Counted from the first letter of the stretch, positions 31,841-45,500 are shown. The stretch: 64,000 nucleotides of DNA from Terrilactibacillus sp. S3-3 (GCA_030437565.1 CP129291.1:2480001-2544000); one strand, 5' to 3'. A program made the numbers and translations. Notes: generated by a model not told the origin, from the letters alone.

Positions 31841-31881
31841 ATAGATAAGCAAAAAAGAGCAAAGGAATTGTAAAAAAAATC

Positions 31882-32444
31882 ATGAAAAAGCTGGTCAAGA
31901 CACTGCTTTTCTCCACGCTGATTCTTGGTTTTTCTTATGGTGCCTTGCTGGCGCTGTCCGCGATGAATGAAAAAAAAAGGTGTCTCTTTTCAACAGTGAT
32001 AAAAAAATCAGCCCGGCTGTTGAACACTATCGTCCCGTTTTTCAAAAATACGCGGATCAGAATCAAATCGGGCAATACACCGATTTGCTGATGGCTGTCG
32101 CCATGCAGGAATCCAAGGGGCATTCCCCTGATATCATGCAATCATCCGAAAGCATCGGCCTGCCAAGAAACACCATAAAAAACCCGGATTACAGCATCAA
32201 AGTCGGCACGAAATATTTTAAAAAAGCGATCGACAAGTCTAATGGAAATGTGCATCTAGCCTTGCAAAGTTACAACTACGGCACAGGATTTATCGATTAT
32301 GTGAAACACCACGGCGGCGCATACAGCCGGACAATTGCCGAACAGTTTGCCCGAAGTCAGGCAAGCGCCCGCGGCTGGACAAGCTATGGTGATCCTCTTT
32401 ATGTCGACCATGTGCTCCGCTACTATCATACTGAAAAACAGTAA
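31882..32444 (+). CDS. Lysozyme-like muramidase/transglycosylase with signal anchor (frameshifted)
   Basis: Cell-wall hydrolase of the Lysozyme_like group. N-terminal signal or anchor (LVKTLLFSTLILGFSYGALLALS), then a goose-lysozyme-like domain: VAMQESKGH carries the likely catalytic Glu, and YNYGTGFIDYVKHHGG and DPLYVDHVLRYY are family blocks. The frame breaks in a 9-base A run at 31970-31978; correction gives about 187 residues. The ATG follows AAAGGAA. Substrate is peptidoglycan by family; a role in sporulation, conjugation or growth cannot be told from context. Confidence 0.78.
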
Positions 32445-32445
32445 A

Positions 32446-32478
32446 AGAGAACCGACGTCCATGGTCGGTTCTCTTTTT
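32446..32478. terminator. Bidirectional terminator
   Basis: AAGAGAACCGAC/GTCGGTTCTCTT stem with TTTTT after it, between the lysozyme-like gene and the convergent dehydrogenase. Confidence 0.88.
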
Positions 32479-32528
32479 CATCTTAGGCCCCTCAAGCTGA
32501 TTTAAATAGCTTGAACGATTCCTTCTTA

Positions 32529-33966
32529 TCATATCTTCAATGATACATATTTTGTTTCTAGATATTCTTCGATACCTTCCAATCCGCCTTCGCGGCCAAG
32601 CCCGCTTTGCTTCACGCCGCCAAACGGTGCTTGCGCGGTTGACGGCAGCCCGTCGTTCCAGCCGACGATGCCGTATTCCAGTTCTTCGGACAACTTAGTC
32701 CGCGGCCGACATCATTTGTAAAGAAATAAGCGGCCAGTCCATACGGCGTATCATTCGCCATGCGTATCGCATCATCAATCGTTTCAAATTTTTGGATAGG
32801 AGCCACAGGCCCGAATGTTTCCGAATGCATGATGTCCATATCCAGATTCGCATCTCTTAAGACCGTCGGTTCATAAAAATAGGCGCCGTGATCGGCCGTT
32901 CCTTTTCCTCCAGCCAGGCAAACCGCTCCTTTATCGAGTGCGTCCTTCACTTGGTTTTGGACTTTTTCAAAGGCTTTGCCGTCAATCAGCGGCCCGAAGT
33001 TGACACCTTCATCCAGGCCGTTGCCCACTTTCAATGTTTCTTTTACCTTATTCACAAATTTGTCGACAAATTCATCATAGACAGCCGATTGCACAAAGAC
33101 ACGGTTTGCGCAGACACATGTTTGCCCGCTGTTGCGGAACTTGCTGGCCAGCACGTTGTCGACCGCAACATCGAGATCAGCATCATCGCAAACGATGACC
33201 CGGCGCGTGGCCGCCCAGTTCCATTGACACTTTTTTCACTTGATCAGCTGCCGCCTTAAGCAAGAACCGGCCGACATCTGTCGATCCTGTGAAAGTAATT
33301 TTTCTCACTTCTTGATGAGTCATAAACGCTTCGGTAATCGGACCGTGGCTGCCGCAAATGATATTAAGGACACCTTTTGGAATGCCGGCTTGTTCGCAGT
33401 ATTCGGCTATTTTTTAATGCCGTCAGCGGGGTTTGCCGCGGCGGACGAACGATGAACGTACATCCTGCTGCCAGCGCAGGCGCCATCTTGCGGGTGATCA
33501 TCGCCGCCGGGAAATTCCATGGCGTAATGGCTGCGACAACGCCGACCGGTTGTTTGATCACTTGAATACGATGGTTGGGGCTTGACCCCGGCACCGTGCG
33601 TCCGTACACCCTCCTGCCTTCTTCAGCGAACCATTTTAGGAAAGAAGCAGCGTAAACGACTTCGCCTCTCGATTCGTTTAGCGGTTTCCCGTTTTCAATC
33701 GTCATCAGTCTTGCCAGCGCTTCTTTGTCGGCAATCATGAGTTCGTACACTTTCAAAAGCAGGTCGCTGCGATCGCCGGCCGTTCTGTGCGACCATTCAG
33801 GAAAGGCAGCGCTTGCCGCTTTGATCGCTTTTTCCGCTTCTTCTTTTCCGGCGGAAGGCACCGTGCCGATGACTTCACCAGTCGCCGGATTGGTCACTTC
33901 AATTTTTTCTAAGTCCTTTCCCGTCCATTCTCCGTTCACATAATTAAGCATGTCATATTGAGCCAT
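32529..33966 (-). CDS. gabD: NAD(P)-dependent aldehyde dehydrogenase, succinate-semialdehyde type (three frame breaks)
   Basis: Oxidises an aldehyde, most likely succinic semialdehyde, to the acid. [31 protein letters not shown] with the general-base Glu, and the catalytic Cys in [11 protein letters not shown] identify the SSADH branch. The C-terminus [20 protein letters not shown] agrees. Breaks: run 33410-33415 (one base extra), near 33213 (one G extra) and near 32698 (one A short). The ATG follows AAGGAGG. About 478 residues. No GABA transaminase is adjacent, so the exact substrate is inferred. Confidence 0.85.
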
Positions 33967-34090
33967 GAAGAATCCTCCTTCTTAATGTAAACCTTTTCTT
34001 TCCCCCATACATTATCCGACATTCTTTGATTTTAAACAATCCTTTAACCTTTCCTTTTTTCTGACAGCTGTTTTTGTGTTCTGTCCGCTC

Positions 34091-34139
34091 TCAAAAAAAA
34101 AGAAACCGCTTCGGAGACGGGCCCCCGAAGCGGTTTTTG
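34091..34139 (-). terminator. Terminator of the RND exporter gene
   Basis: AAACCGCTTCGG/CCGAAGCGGTTT stem with GGGGCCCGT loop; the minus-strand side runs into CTTTTTTTTT. Confidence 0.85.
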
Positions 34140-37100
34140 TCATTGGTCTAATGTAATTTTTTCCGCCTTTTTCGTTTTCCGTTTATGGCGGAGTTTCATT
34201 AATGTTTCATAGACTATCGGCACAATAACGAGTGTCAGAATCGTTGAACTAGCAATCCCGCCGATAACGGTAACGGCCAATCCTTTTGAAATCAGTCCCC
34301 CGCTTCCTTCCATGCCGACGGCCAAAGGAATGAGCGCGCAAATCGTGGCGATCGCCGTCATCAGGATAGGGCGGAGCCGGGTACCTGCCGCTTCCAGCAG
34401 CGCTTGTCTTGTCGGCAAGCCTTCTTTTTCCTTATGAATGACCCTGTCAATCAAGACGACGGCATTCGTGATGACGATGCCGATCAGCATCAAAGCGCCA
34501 ATCATCGAGGAGACGCTGATCGTCTCACCGCTGATAAGCAAGGCAATCAAGCTGCCGATAATCGCAAACGGCAGTGAGAAGAGAATGGCAAACGGTGCGA
34601 GACCTCCGCCAAATGTGACAACCAGAACGAAGTAGACGATGGCAATCGCTGCGAGCATCGCCAGTCCCAGCTGGCTGAAGGAATCGTTCATTTGCTCGGA
34701 ACACCGGAGAACGAGACACTGGCGTTATTCGGAATATCCAGCTTATCCACTTTCTTCTTCAGATCTTGCGTCGCTTTGGAGACATCTTTGGCCGTCACCT
34801 TTGCCGTTACTTCAGCATAGAATTTGCCGTTTCTTTTTGTAATCGAATTGGCTGACGTCCCTTTTTCAACTTTGGCGACATCTTTGATTTTGACTTGCTG
34901 CCCCGTAGAAGAGGCAATCGATTGATTTGTCAAATCATTGATACTGCTGTAATTTTGTTTATCAGGTTTGACATACACATCGAGATCCTGGCCATCCCGC
35001 TTGATTGTCGTAATCGCCTGTGAATTGGACAGAGCACTCGAATTCATCAGGGTCTGAGCGATTTGTCCGGCAGCAAGCCCGTATTGGCCGAGTTTATCTT
35101 GATTGGCCACAATCGTGTACTGATCATAAGTTTTTGACAAGCTGGAATCGACACTGGTGAAATTATTATCTTTTTTCACAAGGTTTTCAACATCGTTCAC
35201 GACCGGTTTCAACTGATCCATGGAATCGCCGTAGACATACAGTGTCAAGGTGTTTGTATCCGAGCCGCTCGACCCGAAATTTTGCACCTTCCAATCGCCT
35301 TTATTCGATAATTTTTTGAGATCGTTCAAAGTCTTTGTTTGGAATTTATCAAAATTCGGCGTGCTCTTTTTATAATCGACATAGAACAGTGCCTGATTAT
35401 CTGCCGCCTGGAACATTTGCGCACTGCTGCTGCCGCCGATTGAATACTGCATTTTGGTCATATATGAATTGGATTCAAGATATTTTTCGGCCTGATGAGC
35501 CACTTTTTTTTTTCACATCAGAAACCGTTTCGCCGGGATGGGGATTAAAAGTGACCATAATCTCTTTTTCCTCATCTGAGGACAGGAAACTGGCGCCGAT
35601 TTTCGGCACAAGCATCAGGCTGGCGACTAAAACGAGCACCGCACCGCCGAACGTGAGAATCTTATGATTCAGCGCACCGTTCAACACGCGGCGGTAAAGA
35701 CGCCATTTTCCCCGGATGTTCTTCGGTATTTTTTCTTTTTCTTCAGCCCGCGTTTAAACAGGCCGTCCGCCATCATTGGAACGACGGTGATCGCAACAAG
35801 CAAAGAAGCGAGCAGCGAGAAAACGATCGTCAAAGCGAATGGCCAAAAGATCTGGCCGACCATGCCGCTGACCAGCGCCATCGGCAGGAAGACGGCAATG
35901 GTGACGATCGTCGACGACATGATTGGAATAAACATTTCATGCGTCGCTTCCTTAATGAGTTCTTTGCCTTTCAGTTTTTCTGTCGACAGCGACATGCGCC
36001 GGTAAATATTCTCGATCACGACAATCGAGTCATCGACGACACGCCCGATGGCAATGGTCAGTGCGCCGAGTGTCATAATATTCAGCGTGATCCCCATTTG
36101 GTTTAAAGCCGTCAGCGCAATAAGCAGCGACAGAGGTATAGAAATCACGGAAATGATTGTCGTCCGGATATTTCTTAAGAACAGCAAAATCACAAGCATG
36201 GCGAATAGCGCGCCATAAATCGCTTTTTCAATCATCGTGCTGACCGACTGCTGAATCGGTTTGCCTTGGTCAAACATTGCCACAACTTTTGTTCCAGGAT
36301 GTTCCTTTTCAAATTTAGAAATTTTGGCTTTCACGCCGTTCACGACGTCAACCGTGTTGGCATCTTGTGACTTGACAATCGACACGCCAATCGATTCTTT
36401 GCCGTTTGTCCGTGAATATGATTCAGCTTTCTTTTCGAGATTGACATCGGCAATATCTTTCAGCTTGATCGTTTTAAGCTGCGCTTTCGCCGCTGCAGTC
36501 CCTTGACCTTGGACTTGAGATTGGGCCGACTGGGAAGCCGACGCTAGTTGTCCTTGACCTGCTGATTGCCCCGTTCCTTGAGATACAGAAGCCTGTGAAC
36601 TGGACCCTGCCGCCGTAACTGGAATCTCAATATTTTTCAAGTCATCGACCGATTTTATATTGCCGCTCACCACGACTGATTTTTCTTTTTTATCAATCGT
36701 CGTGTAAAGGCCAAGCGGAGAGGAAACATTGTTATTCTTGATCAAATTGGTCACTGTGTCTTGAGCGAGACCGTATTTCTTCAATTGATCCGCTTTAAAC
36801 GCTACTTGGATATCTTTGACTTCCTGTCCCGACGTCGTCACGGAAGAAACACCGTTGACCCCTTCAATATCCGGGACTAAATCTTTTTCGACTTTATCCG
36901 TCAGCGTTGCCAGCGATTGATTTTTGCCCATCACACTGATGCTGTATACAGGAAAATCATTAAAATTTGCTTTTAATACATTCGGTTTCTGCGCATTGTC
37001 CGGAAGGCTGATCTGATCGATCGCTTCTTTTACTTCCGAGACCGCCTTGTCCATGTCTTTGTTGTAGTCGTACTCAATTTGTACTGAGGAAATACCAGAA

Positions 37101-37365
37101 GACGATGTAGAACTGACATTTTGGACACCCGGCAAATTCTGCACTTTTTGTTCAATCGGCTGCGTGATTTTATTGTCAATATCATCCGGCGCTGCGCTTG
37201 ATAGCTTGTCGAAATACTGACAACAGGGATATTAAGGTTTGGCATCGTCTCCATTTTCATATGCGTTCCAGCGTAAATGCCGGCCGCAATCACAATGATT
37301 GTCAACAACCAAATAGCTAATTTATTTTTGGTTGAAAAAGAAATGATCCGTCGCAATTCATCCAC
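34140..37365 (-). CDS. swrC: RND-family exporter, SwrC/YerP-like (four frame breaks)
   Basis: Proton-driven membrane transporter of about 1,075 residues; the Bacillus relative exports surfactin and confers resistance to it. Twelve membrane spans in two halves separated by two large extracellular loops. The first loop has an unusual Ser/Gln/Ala/Gly-rich insert (residues about 255-290). The proton-relay motif IV reads GRVVDDSIVVIENI with the paired Asp. The N-terminus is FSTKNKLAIWLLTIIVIAAGIY. Breaks near 37187, 35740, an A run at 35504-35513 and 34690 (one A short before MNDSFSQLGLAM). No membrane-fusion gene is adjacent, as expected for Gram-positive RND pumps. Confidence 0.88.
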
Positions 37366-37863
37366 TCCTAATCCGTCTATTTTGTGCTGATTAACCGTTC
37401 CTGCTGCTCAAAACATAACGTATCTCATCGATCATGGCAAGATGACAAAGCTCACATCCTTTCCTTCTCTCCTTCAATTTATCTTAAAAAAAAAACATCT
37501 GCCCTATAAGAAGCCATAGATGTAGTTCAAATTAAGACTTAAGACTTAGAAGGCGGCTGGTGGCCTTTCTTACAAGTTAGCATCATTAAATGAACGGAAT
37601 GTGAACTGATCAAAAAAAAAAATTTTCTTACGAATCATCGAGTGTACTACATCATATAATACACAAAGCGCCGCATATTTTATCTACGTGAACCTGTGAC
37701 TTAAGGTGTCAATTCCGCTTCTTTTTTTCGGCTGAACCGGCGTTTAACCGGGCCTTCTAAAACAGCCAGCCATTCAAAAAAGTTTTAGTCACCTGCAATG
37801 TCAAGAAAAGTTCAAAAATAATAAAGCGCCCGACCACTATGTATTTGAAAAGATTATGTAAAG
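37366..37863. other. Intergenic region upstream of swrC
   Basis: No gene is found in about 500 bases. It is AT-rich with two long A runs (near 37483 and 37612) and small inverted repeats such as ACATCT/AGATGT at 37497-37521. A regulator gene might be expected here but none is seen. Confidence 0.5.
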
Positions 37864-37913
37864 AGAGGCTGTTTCATATTTAAAAAACAACTTATGGGAC
37901 AGCCTCTTCTGTT
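37864..37913 (-). terminator. Terminator of sbcC
   Basis: Minus-strand GAGGCTGTCCCAT and ATGAAACAGCCTC form an imperfect 13-bp stem around an AT-rich loop, about 40 bp after the sbcC stop. Confidence 0.65.
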
Positions 37914-37952
37914 TTATTCAATTATTGTCCCGCCGCTTAATCCCGTAAAAGT

Positions 37953-40900
37953 TTAGAGAATTTCAAGATGAACTCTGCTGCCGCGCCCGGACGGCTCCGC
38001 AGGCTCCACCACCAATTTTCTTGGCAGACGATCTCGCAGTTCAGGAACGTGGCTGATCACGCCGATCGCCAACCGGTTCATGTGCAATTTTTCCAGCGAT
38101 GTCACGACGGTGTCGAGGAGCGCCGGATCGAGCGTTCCGAAACCCTCATCGAGAAAGAAAAATTGCAGCGGCACATCGCCGCGCAGCTGGATTTGTTCCG
38201 ATAAAGAAAGAGCCAGTGCGAGCGACGTTAAAAAGGTTTCACCGCCGGACAGCGAAGAGACCGGCCGCCTGAGCCCGCCGTTTGCATCATCGCGGATGAC
38301 AAATCCGCCGGCGGTATCCACTTCCAGCGCGTAGCGTCCGTGCGTCAAATCGCCAAGACGCTTGGAGGCAGCTAGACAAACATGATGCAGCTGCTCTTCG
38401 GCAATAAATTCAACGAAGCCGTTGCCGCGAAAAACCTGCTGCAACTGCGCAAGCTCATCTGTATGAGCCTGGATTTCCTTACGTTCCGCTTCGAGCTGCC
38501 GATAAAGCACATGATTTTCCTCCATCTTCTCCAGCTCTTTGCCGAGCGCCCCGCACCGGCCAAGCAGCTCTTCGACAATCGATTTGAGCGCGTTTACATC
38601 AGCCTGAGTTTGTTCATAGTCACTTTTCGCAATCTTCCTGTCTTTCAGCTGCTCCGAAAGTTTTCTCAAATTGGAAGCTGCGAAGGCGGACTTCCGCTCA
38701 TACTCAGATACTTGCTGCTCATACTTGAGGTAAACGTCGTCCGGCAAGTGTGCCTTCAAGACGTCTTCCCTTTTTGAAAAACATGTTGCCGCTATTCTCT
38801 CCGCCCACTTTTGCGCCGACTGACGATTTCTTTCCACGGCGCGTTCATAACGAGTGAAAGCATTCGTGTATGCTTTTTCGTTCTCAAAACGCACAGCCTG
38901 TTTCTCCTGCCACTTTTGATAGCCCATCTCTTCTGTTTCTTTCAAATTTTCCAGCTGTTTCTCAATAGCTTGCAAGTTTTTCTCAATCGGCGACTGTTCG
39001 CTTATACCTATTGCAGTCAGCCTTTCCACTTCGCTCGCGCGCGACTCTTCCGCCGCTTTCAGCATTCCTTTTATTTCATTCATCTGCACGCTTAATTGAT
39101 TATAGGCTTCCTGGCAAGCCAGCATTTGCTCGTCAGCACGAGTTTTGGCGTTCTTTTTTTCTTTAATCCGCCGCTTTATTTGTTCCGTCTGCTCATCGGC
39201 GCTTTTTTTGATTTTTTCGCTGGCCTTTTCGACATCGTCATAAGGAGGAAAAATATCCGGCCACTCCTTCTTCCTGCCCTCAACCCATTCTTTCGCTTTT
39301 AAAGCATCTTGCTCAATTTTCTGTTTTTGCTCTTCGAAAAACAGGCTTTCCGATTCCAATTTTGCCTTTTTTGCGTCAAGCACACGTTTCTCGGCAGACA
39401 AAGATGTGATCGCTTCGTTCAATTCGATAATATCTTGGTGCAGGCCCTTCATTTCTATGGCCGTCTCTTTTAGTGCCGGCTCAATGCCTGCCGTTTCCCA
39501 TTTTCCGAAATCGACCGTGTCGCCGGCTGTTTCCGGTTCGATCGCTTTCGGGCGGTGGGAACCGAACAATTCAACAAGTGCCGCCGCCTGTCCCTCTAAT
39601 TGCGCAGACCAGATTGCCGCTTGTTTCTGCCGTTCGGCTGTGCCGGCCAAAGCCTGCCGATAACCTTTTATCGCTTTTTTTATCCCTTGTTCGTCCGCCG
39701 CTTGTTTCGGGCGGGCAGCCGGACGAAGATGATGCAAAGCACCGCAGACCGGGCACGGCTCGCCTTCCGTCAGCCCTTCTGCCAGACTCATCGCCAGCGT
39801 TTCGCGATAGGCCTGTTCCTTTTCATGCTCCAAGTCTTCCGCTCGCCGGGCAATAAAATCATTTAACAGCCTCAGCTTTTGATCAACCGCCGCCACATGA
39901 TTATAGAGCGTTTGATGGCGCTGAAAAAGGCGCTCTCCTTGTTTGGCCAGCCGGCCGCTGCCTGTTTCCGCTTCATCAAGCGCTTGTAAGCGGATGAACA
40001 ACTGCTGATGATTTTTTTTCCATTCTTCTCTTTGTTCGCCCAGCTGCTGCATACGCATATTGATCGCTTCTTTTTCCCGAAGCGCCCGTTGAACGGTCTC
40101 TCTCCGGTTACTCGATACATTCAGCGCATCAAACGAACGCTGCCATTCATCCAGTGATGCTTCAAGCTGCTGCTTATTCTCTTTCGCCTGTTCGACCGCA
40201 TTGACTCTGTATCCAGCTTACCCTTCACCTCAGCGAGCCGCCTCTTCCCGTCGTCACAAGTTTGCTTCACCGCCCGCAGCCGCTCCAAAATTTGCGCGCC
40301 TTGATGCAAATGCTGCCTCTCCTCTAAGAGTTTGGGTTCCAGATCGCTTCTTTCTTTCTTTGCATGCTCAAAAATGTCTTTGCTTGCCGCTTCTTCCTCC
40401 CTGGCGATTTGAAAGGAGCGCTCAGTTCCCGTCAGCGCTTGTTTGGCCGCAGTCTCTTCTGATTCAGCGTTCGTCAGCGTTTCCAAGTAAGGCATGACTT
40501 TGGCTGCTTCCGCGGATGCTTTCAGCAGCTGTTTAATGTTTAAAACGGATCCTTTTTCGCTCTGCAAACGACTGTATGCTTCGCTAAGCCGCTCCCATTC
40601 CTGCTGCCACTTCCAAAGCTGTTTCACTTCTTCAAATGTCTGCTCCGATTTTTTCAGACGCTCCTGTTTCTCGTTCAGCTCTTTCATAGAGCTCCGATAC
40701 TCTTTCTTAAATCAGCGACCGCTTCCTCGGATGCTTCGCCGATCGTCTGCTCTCTCGCTTGAATAATCTCAAGGCGACGGTTCGCTTCTCCAAAATGATG
40801 TTTTAATTTTTCATTCAGTTCATCTCCGTATTTTTCAAGATGAAAGAGCCGCTGGAGCATTTTGCGCCGCTCCACCCCTTTTAACGACAAAAACTCGGCG

Positions 40901-41361
40901 AACTTTCCTTGGGGCAAAACGACGGCACGTGTAAAATCATCATGAGTGAGGCCGAGGATGTCCTGAATCTTTTGTGTCACATCGCGATCTTTGTCGGCAA
41001 GCACTTCGGTTTCTTCCCCGTACTTGAACAGGCGGCTGCTGCCGCTTCTAAGTCCGCCGTCCTTCGTTCGTTTGTATGACCGCTCAACGCGATAGCGGAG
41101 CGGCGGTTTGCCGGCAAGTTCGAACGTCAGTCCGACAGACAGATGATCTTCCGATTGATTTAAAATACCCTGTGTATTTTTTGCAGCGCGTTCGACCTTG
41201 CCGTAAAGGGCCAGTGTGATCGCATCGAGTATCGTTGATTTGCCGCTCCCTGTAGGCCCAAAAATGCCAAAGATACCATCGGCCGACAGCGTCTCGAAAT
41301 CAATGCGCTGCGCTTCTCTATAACTTTGCAAACCTTGGACGGTCAGTTCAATCGGTTTCAT
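37953..41361 (-). CDS. sbcC: Nuclease SbcCD subunit C (two frame breaks)
   Basis: Rad50-like ATPase that works with SbcD to cut hairpins and process DNA ends. Walker A GIFGPTGSGKSTILDA near residue 32. Long coiled coils surround the zinc-hook EGEPCPVCGALHH. The C-terminal ATPase lobe has VSSLSGGETFLTSLALAL and FFLDEGFGTLD. Breaks near 40690 and 40205 within coiled-coil sequence. About 1,136 residues. Its ATG overlaps the sbcD stop as ATGA, so translation is coupled. Last gene of the addB-addA-sbcD-sbcC operon. Confidence 0.95.
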
Positions 41362-42562
41362 GCTTTGTCCCTCCCGGCAGCAGCTTCCTTGAGCAGACTG
41401 TCCTCGTTCTCATTGATCAAAGTTAAGAAAAGGCGAATGAGCCCTTCGCTCGGTTCGGCTCCCTCGGTCTGCTGTTTGTAAAAACGGCAGAAAAGCTCGT
41501 CAATCGGGAGAGCAGAGCGGCGATACGCCTCCGCCTCCGCGGGATCATTTAAATAAACAGGGCGAATATGGACAAAATACTCATATTGTTTTCTTAGTTT
41601 CTGGATGTCATGGATACTCAGCGCCTCCGACAATTTAACTTCCAAATCAATCCAAGCCCCCTTGTCGCGGCCTTCCAAAAGCCAGCGATAAACGTCATCA
41701 AGCCGTTATCGGCCCGCCATTTGACAAGCGGCCTGCCGCTTGTCAGATAAATCTCTTCGGCCGTCGCCGTCTGCCCTGGATGAACATCCACGATTGTCAC
41801 CGATTTCGGCTGATTCGCTTCTGAAAAGCTGTAAGCAAGCGGCGATCCGGCATAGCGAGCGAGTGCCGGCGCCGCATGGAGCGTCTGCGGACGGTGCAAA
41901 TGGCCGAGCGCAACATATTGTGCAGATGCCGGAAACGAAGAGGGAAGAACGGTGTAGGCCCCCCCGACTTGAACGGGGCGTTCGGAATCGGATTCCTTCC
42001 CTCCGGCGGTAAAGACATGTGTCATCAGAACATTCACCGTTTCTTTTGAAAAAGATTTGGCATGCTGCTGAAATAGATAGGCAAGGCGCTCATTATATGC
42101 CGTCTGAATCGCCTCTTCTTCATTCATTTCACTTAGGCATTCATTTAAGCGGGATTCGGAAGGATACGGTATGGCGCTCACCAGAAGTCTCTCTTTGCCG
42201 GCTGCTGCAATGGGAACAGAGGCAGGCCCCTTAACCGGTTTTCCGATGATCGTGATGCCTTGCCGGCCGGCAAGCGGGCGCGAAGCTTCGAGACGCTCCG
42301 GGCTGTCGTGATTGCCTGATATGATGATAAGCGGGCGGGTGCCGCCTTTGGCCAGCCGTTCAGCCGTTTCATAAAAAAGCGCTTCGGAAACAGCCGGAGG
42401 ATTAACGGTATCGAAAACATCGCCGGCCATTAACACAGCATCGATTCTCTCCTCATCGGCAATCCGGCAGATTTCGTCCATCACCTGCTCCTGTTCAGAT
42501 TCGCGTGACCGTCCTTCCAGTGTCCTTCCCAAATGCCAGTCCGCCGTATGCAAGAGCCTCAT
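41358..42562 (-). CDS. sbcD: Nuclease SbcCD subunit D (one frame break)
   Basis: Mre11-like metallophosphoesterase nuclease. Manganese-binding motifs are HTADWHLG, AGDVFD, SGNHDSPE, MTHVF and LGHLHRPQ. The ATG lies 9 bp behind GGAGGG and overlaps the addA stop (ATGA). A one-base loss near 41700 breaks the frame just after VKWRADNGL; the rest (DLEVKLSEALSIHDIQKL) caps the protein at about 401 residues. Confidence 0.95.
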
Positions 42563-45500
42563 CGCCATTCACCCTCCATTACTAAATCTACAAAATAACC
42601 TCCGTCGAAGGCGTACAGACCGGCTTTGGCTACCGGCCTTTTCCAAATCGTTTCAATGGCCTGCTTATAAAGATCAAGCTGCGTGTGATAACGGCGGATC
42701 AATTCCCGCTTGGCCAGTTCCTCCGATGGAAATCGGCCGTTCAATCGATCGGTTTTATAATCCAGAAGTGTCAGCCCGTCTTTATCTTCAATCAGGCAGT
42801 CTATCACGCCTTGTACAAGCACCGACTCGCGGCCGGGATCGGTCCAATTTGAATAGACATTCGAAGTATCCAAGGTAAGGCTGAAAGGACATTCCCTCGT
42901 TACTTTGTCGGCGTTCCGGATTTTTTCGCCGATCGGGGATTGAAGGAACTGGGCAATCCGCTCATAATCCAAGCTGGCCTCCTGATCATGTGTTAAAATC
43001 TCCATGTCCACAAGCCGGATGCCCTGCTTTCGGATCGTTTCGATATCGCCGTTTGCTTGAAAATCAATGTGCTGCATCATGATGTGAAGGGCCGTCCCGC
43101 GTTCTGTCGCCGACAAAGCGCCGTTTTGCATAAATCGCGGCCTGTCCGCTGAAAATTTGGGCAAAGCCGTCGCCATGAGCGTATCATCATGCCCTTCACA
43201 CAAATATTCTGCTGCTGCGCTTTTATTTCCGTAACCGTTTGTTTCGCCATTGATACTGTAGACTGCCGGTAAGGATAAAGCCATTCCAGGCGGCGGCGCA
43301 CGTCTTTCTCCCAGTGCGAACGATCCGTTACGGGCAGCCACTCACTGATTTTCTGCAGTCTTTCGGCATTTTGGACCGCCCGCTCAGGCTGCGTTTGGAC
43401 CAGTCCTGAGGCCGGAATAATCATGATCCGCCACGACGAACGATCGCCGGATAATACTGTCCGATCGGGCGTTCTTCCGGCCCGATCGTGCAAAGCTTCC
43501 GCCTGTTCATGGCGGATGAGGCACGGCCCCACCCAGTCAAGATAGGTGGACGCCGCGCTCCGCATATAAGCCGGAAGCAGCCAGTGCTGCTGATTGAGCG
43601 CCTGCTGCCATCCATTAATTGTTTTATCAGCGTCCCGCAGCGTGCCGAGCAAAATTAACTTTTCCTTAGCCCGCGTTAACGCAACGTATAATATCCGCAT
43701 CTCTTCAGCAATCAAATCTTCGGTCATTCGCTCCTTGATAGCAAGATAAGGAAGCGTCGGCATGCTCATTCTTTTGTCCGGGTCGATCCAGAGTGTTCCG
43801 AATCCCAGACTTTTGTGCAAAAGCGCCGATTGGTTCATATCGCTTTTATTAAACTTTTTGTTTAAGCCGGCAACAAACACGACCGGAAACTCCAGGCCCT
43901 TGCTTTTGTGAATCGTCATGATCCTGACAACATCTTCCTGTTCGCTAAGCGCTCGCGCAGCGCCGAGATCATCACCGCGATCCCTCATTCTTTCAATAAA
44001 GCGCAAAAAGCGGAATAAGCCTCGAAATGATGTCTTTTCATACTGCCGGGCGCGATCGTAAAGAGCTTTCAAGTTGGCCTGGCGCTGCGTTCCGCCGATT
44101 TCTCCGGCTACATAGTCATAATAACCGGTGTCGCGATAGATCTGCCAGATAACCGAAGCGACCGAATGCGTTTTAGATAAATCCGTCCATTCCCGGAGCT
44201 CAAGAAATTGTTTAAGTTTTCCTGCGAGGTCATCCGAAAACTCTGCGGTATAGCCCTTCAATGCCTCATAATAAGGAGCACTGCTGTCGTTTAAACGAAT
44301 ACACGCCAGGTCCTCGTCGCGGAGACCGATGATCGGCGAGCGCAGCACCGCGGCGAGCGGAATATCTTGGTAAGGGTTGTCAATCACTTTAAGAAGAGAA
44401 AGCATATTCGACACTTCCACAGCATCAAAATAGCCTGTCGAAAGTTCGGCGTATGCCGGAATGCCGCGATGACGCAAAATATCGATCATCGCCGGTGCTG
44501 CTCTGTGCGTCGCCCGCATCAGAATCGCAATATCCCGAAACCGAATCGGCCTCATTTTACCCTCGGCACGGTCGTATACACGATAGGATCCGCCTGTCCC
44601 GTCGCCCACCATCGCTTTGATTCTGTCGGCGATCGCACAAGCCTCAAGTTCAGCCGCTTTGTACTCGCCTTCCTCCTCATGTCCATCGGATGGATCACTT
44701 CGCTTCGCTTGCACGGTTGATAATCTCGAGTTCTACCGGCACTTCGGCATCCGGGAAATCCGCACCATAACGCAAAGCCGCAGCTTCATCATAAGCAATC
44801 CCGCCCACTTCTTCATCCATCAGCTGCCTAAAAAGATAGTTTGTCCCGTCGATTACTTCATTCCTGCTGCGAAAATTTTTTGCCAAATCAATTTTTAATC
44901 CCGGTTCACTATCCAAGCCGAACTGTTTATACTTCTCAATAAAAAGCTGAGGTTCCGCCAGCCTGAATCCGTAAATACTTTGTTTGACATCGCCCACCAT
45001 GAACAGGTTGCCGCCCTCGTTTTCGTCTTTTGTAATCAGCTGAATGATCGCTTCTTGAACAAGGTTTGTATCCTGATACTCATCGACAAGCACTTCATTG
45101 AATTGGGCGCGGTATTGTTCCGCTACAACCGAAGGAATCTCTTGATCCGGCCCCGATCCTTCCTTTCTTAAAATTGCGAGACAATCATGTTCCAGATCGG
45201 CAAAGTCAAGCAATCCTTTCGCTCTCTTCGACTTTTGATAACGGCGCGCAAAGTCGCGGACAAGATCGCGGAGCAGGGCGGCTGACGGAGCCATGTCTTT
45301 CAAGTCTTCCAGACAGCCGGCCGGCGAACGGCCGAACCAATCGGTCTGCAAACCGGTCAGCCGGGTTTTAATGCTGTCTCTTATTTTTTTTGCCTGCTCT
45401 TTCAGCTGACCGTCAATCTCTTTCCCCCGGCAAGCTGTTAATTTTGAAAAAGCGAGCTGCGAAAAAGCTGCGTGCAGGCTCTCCCAGTCGGCAAATGTTG

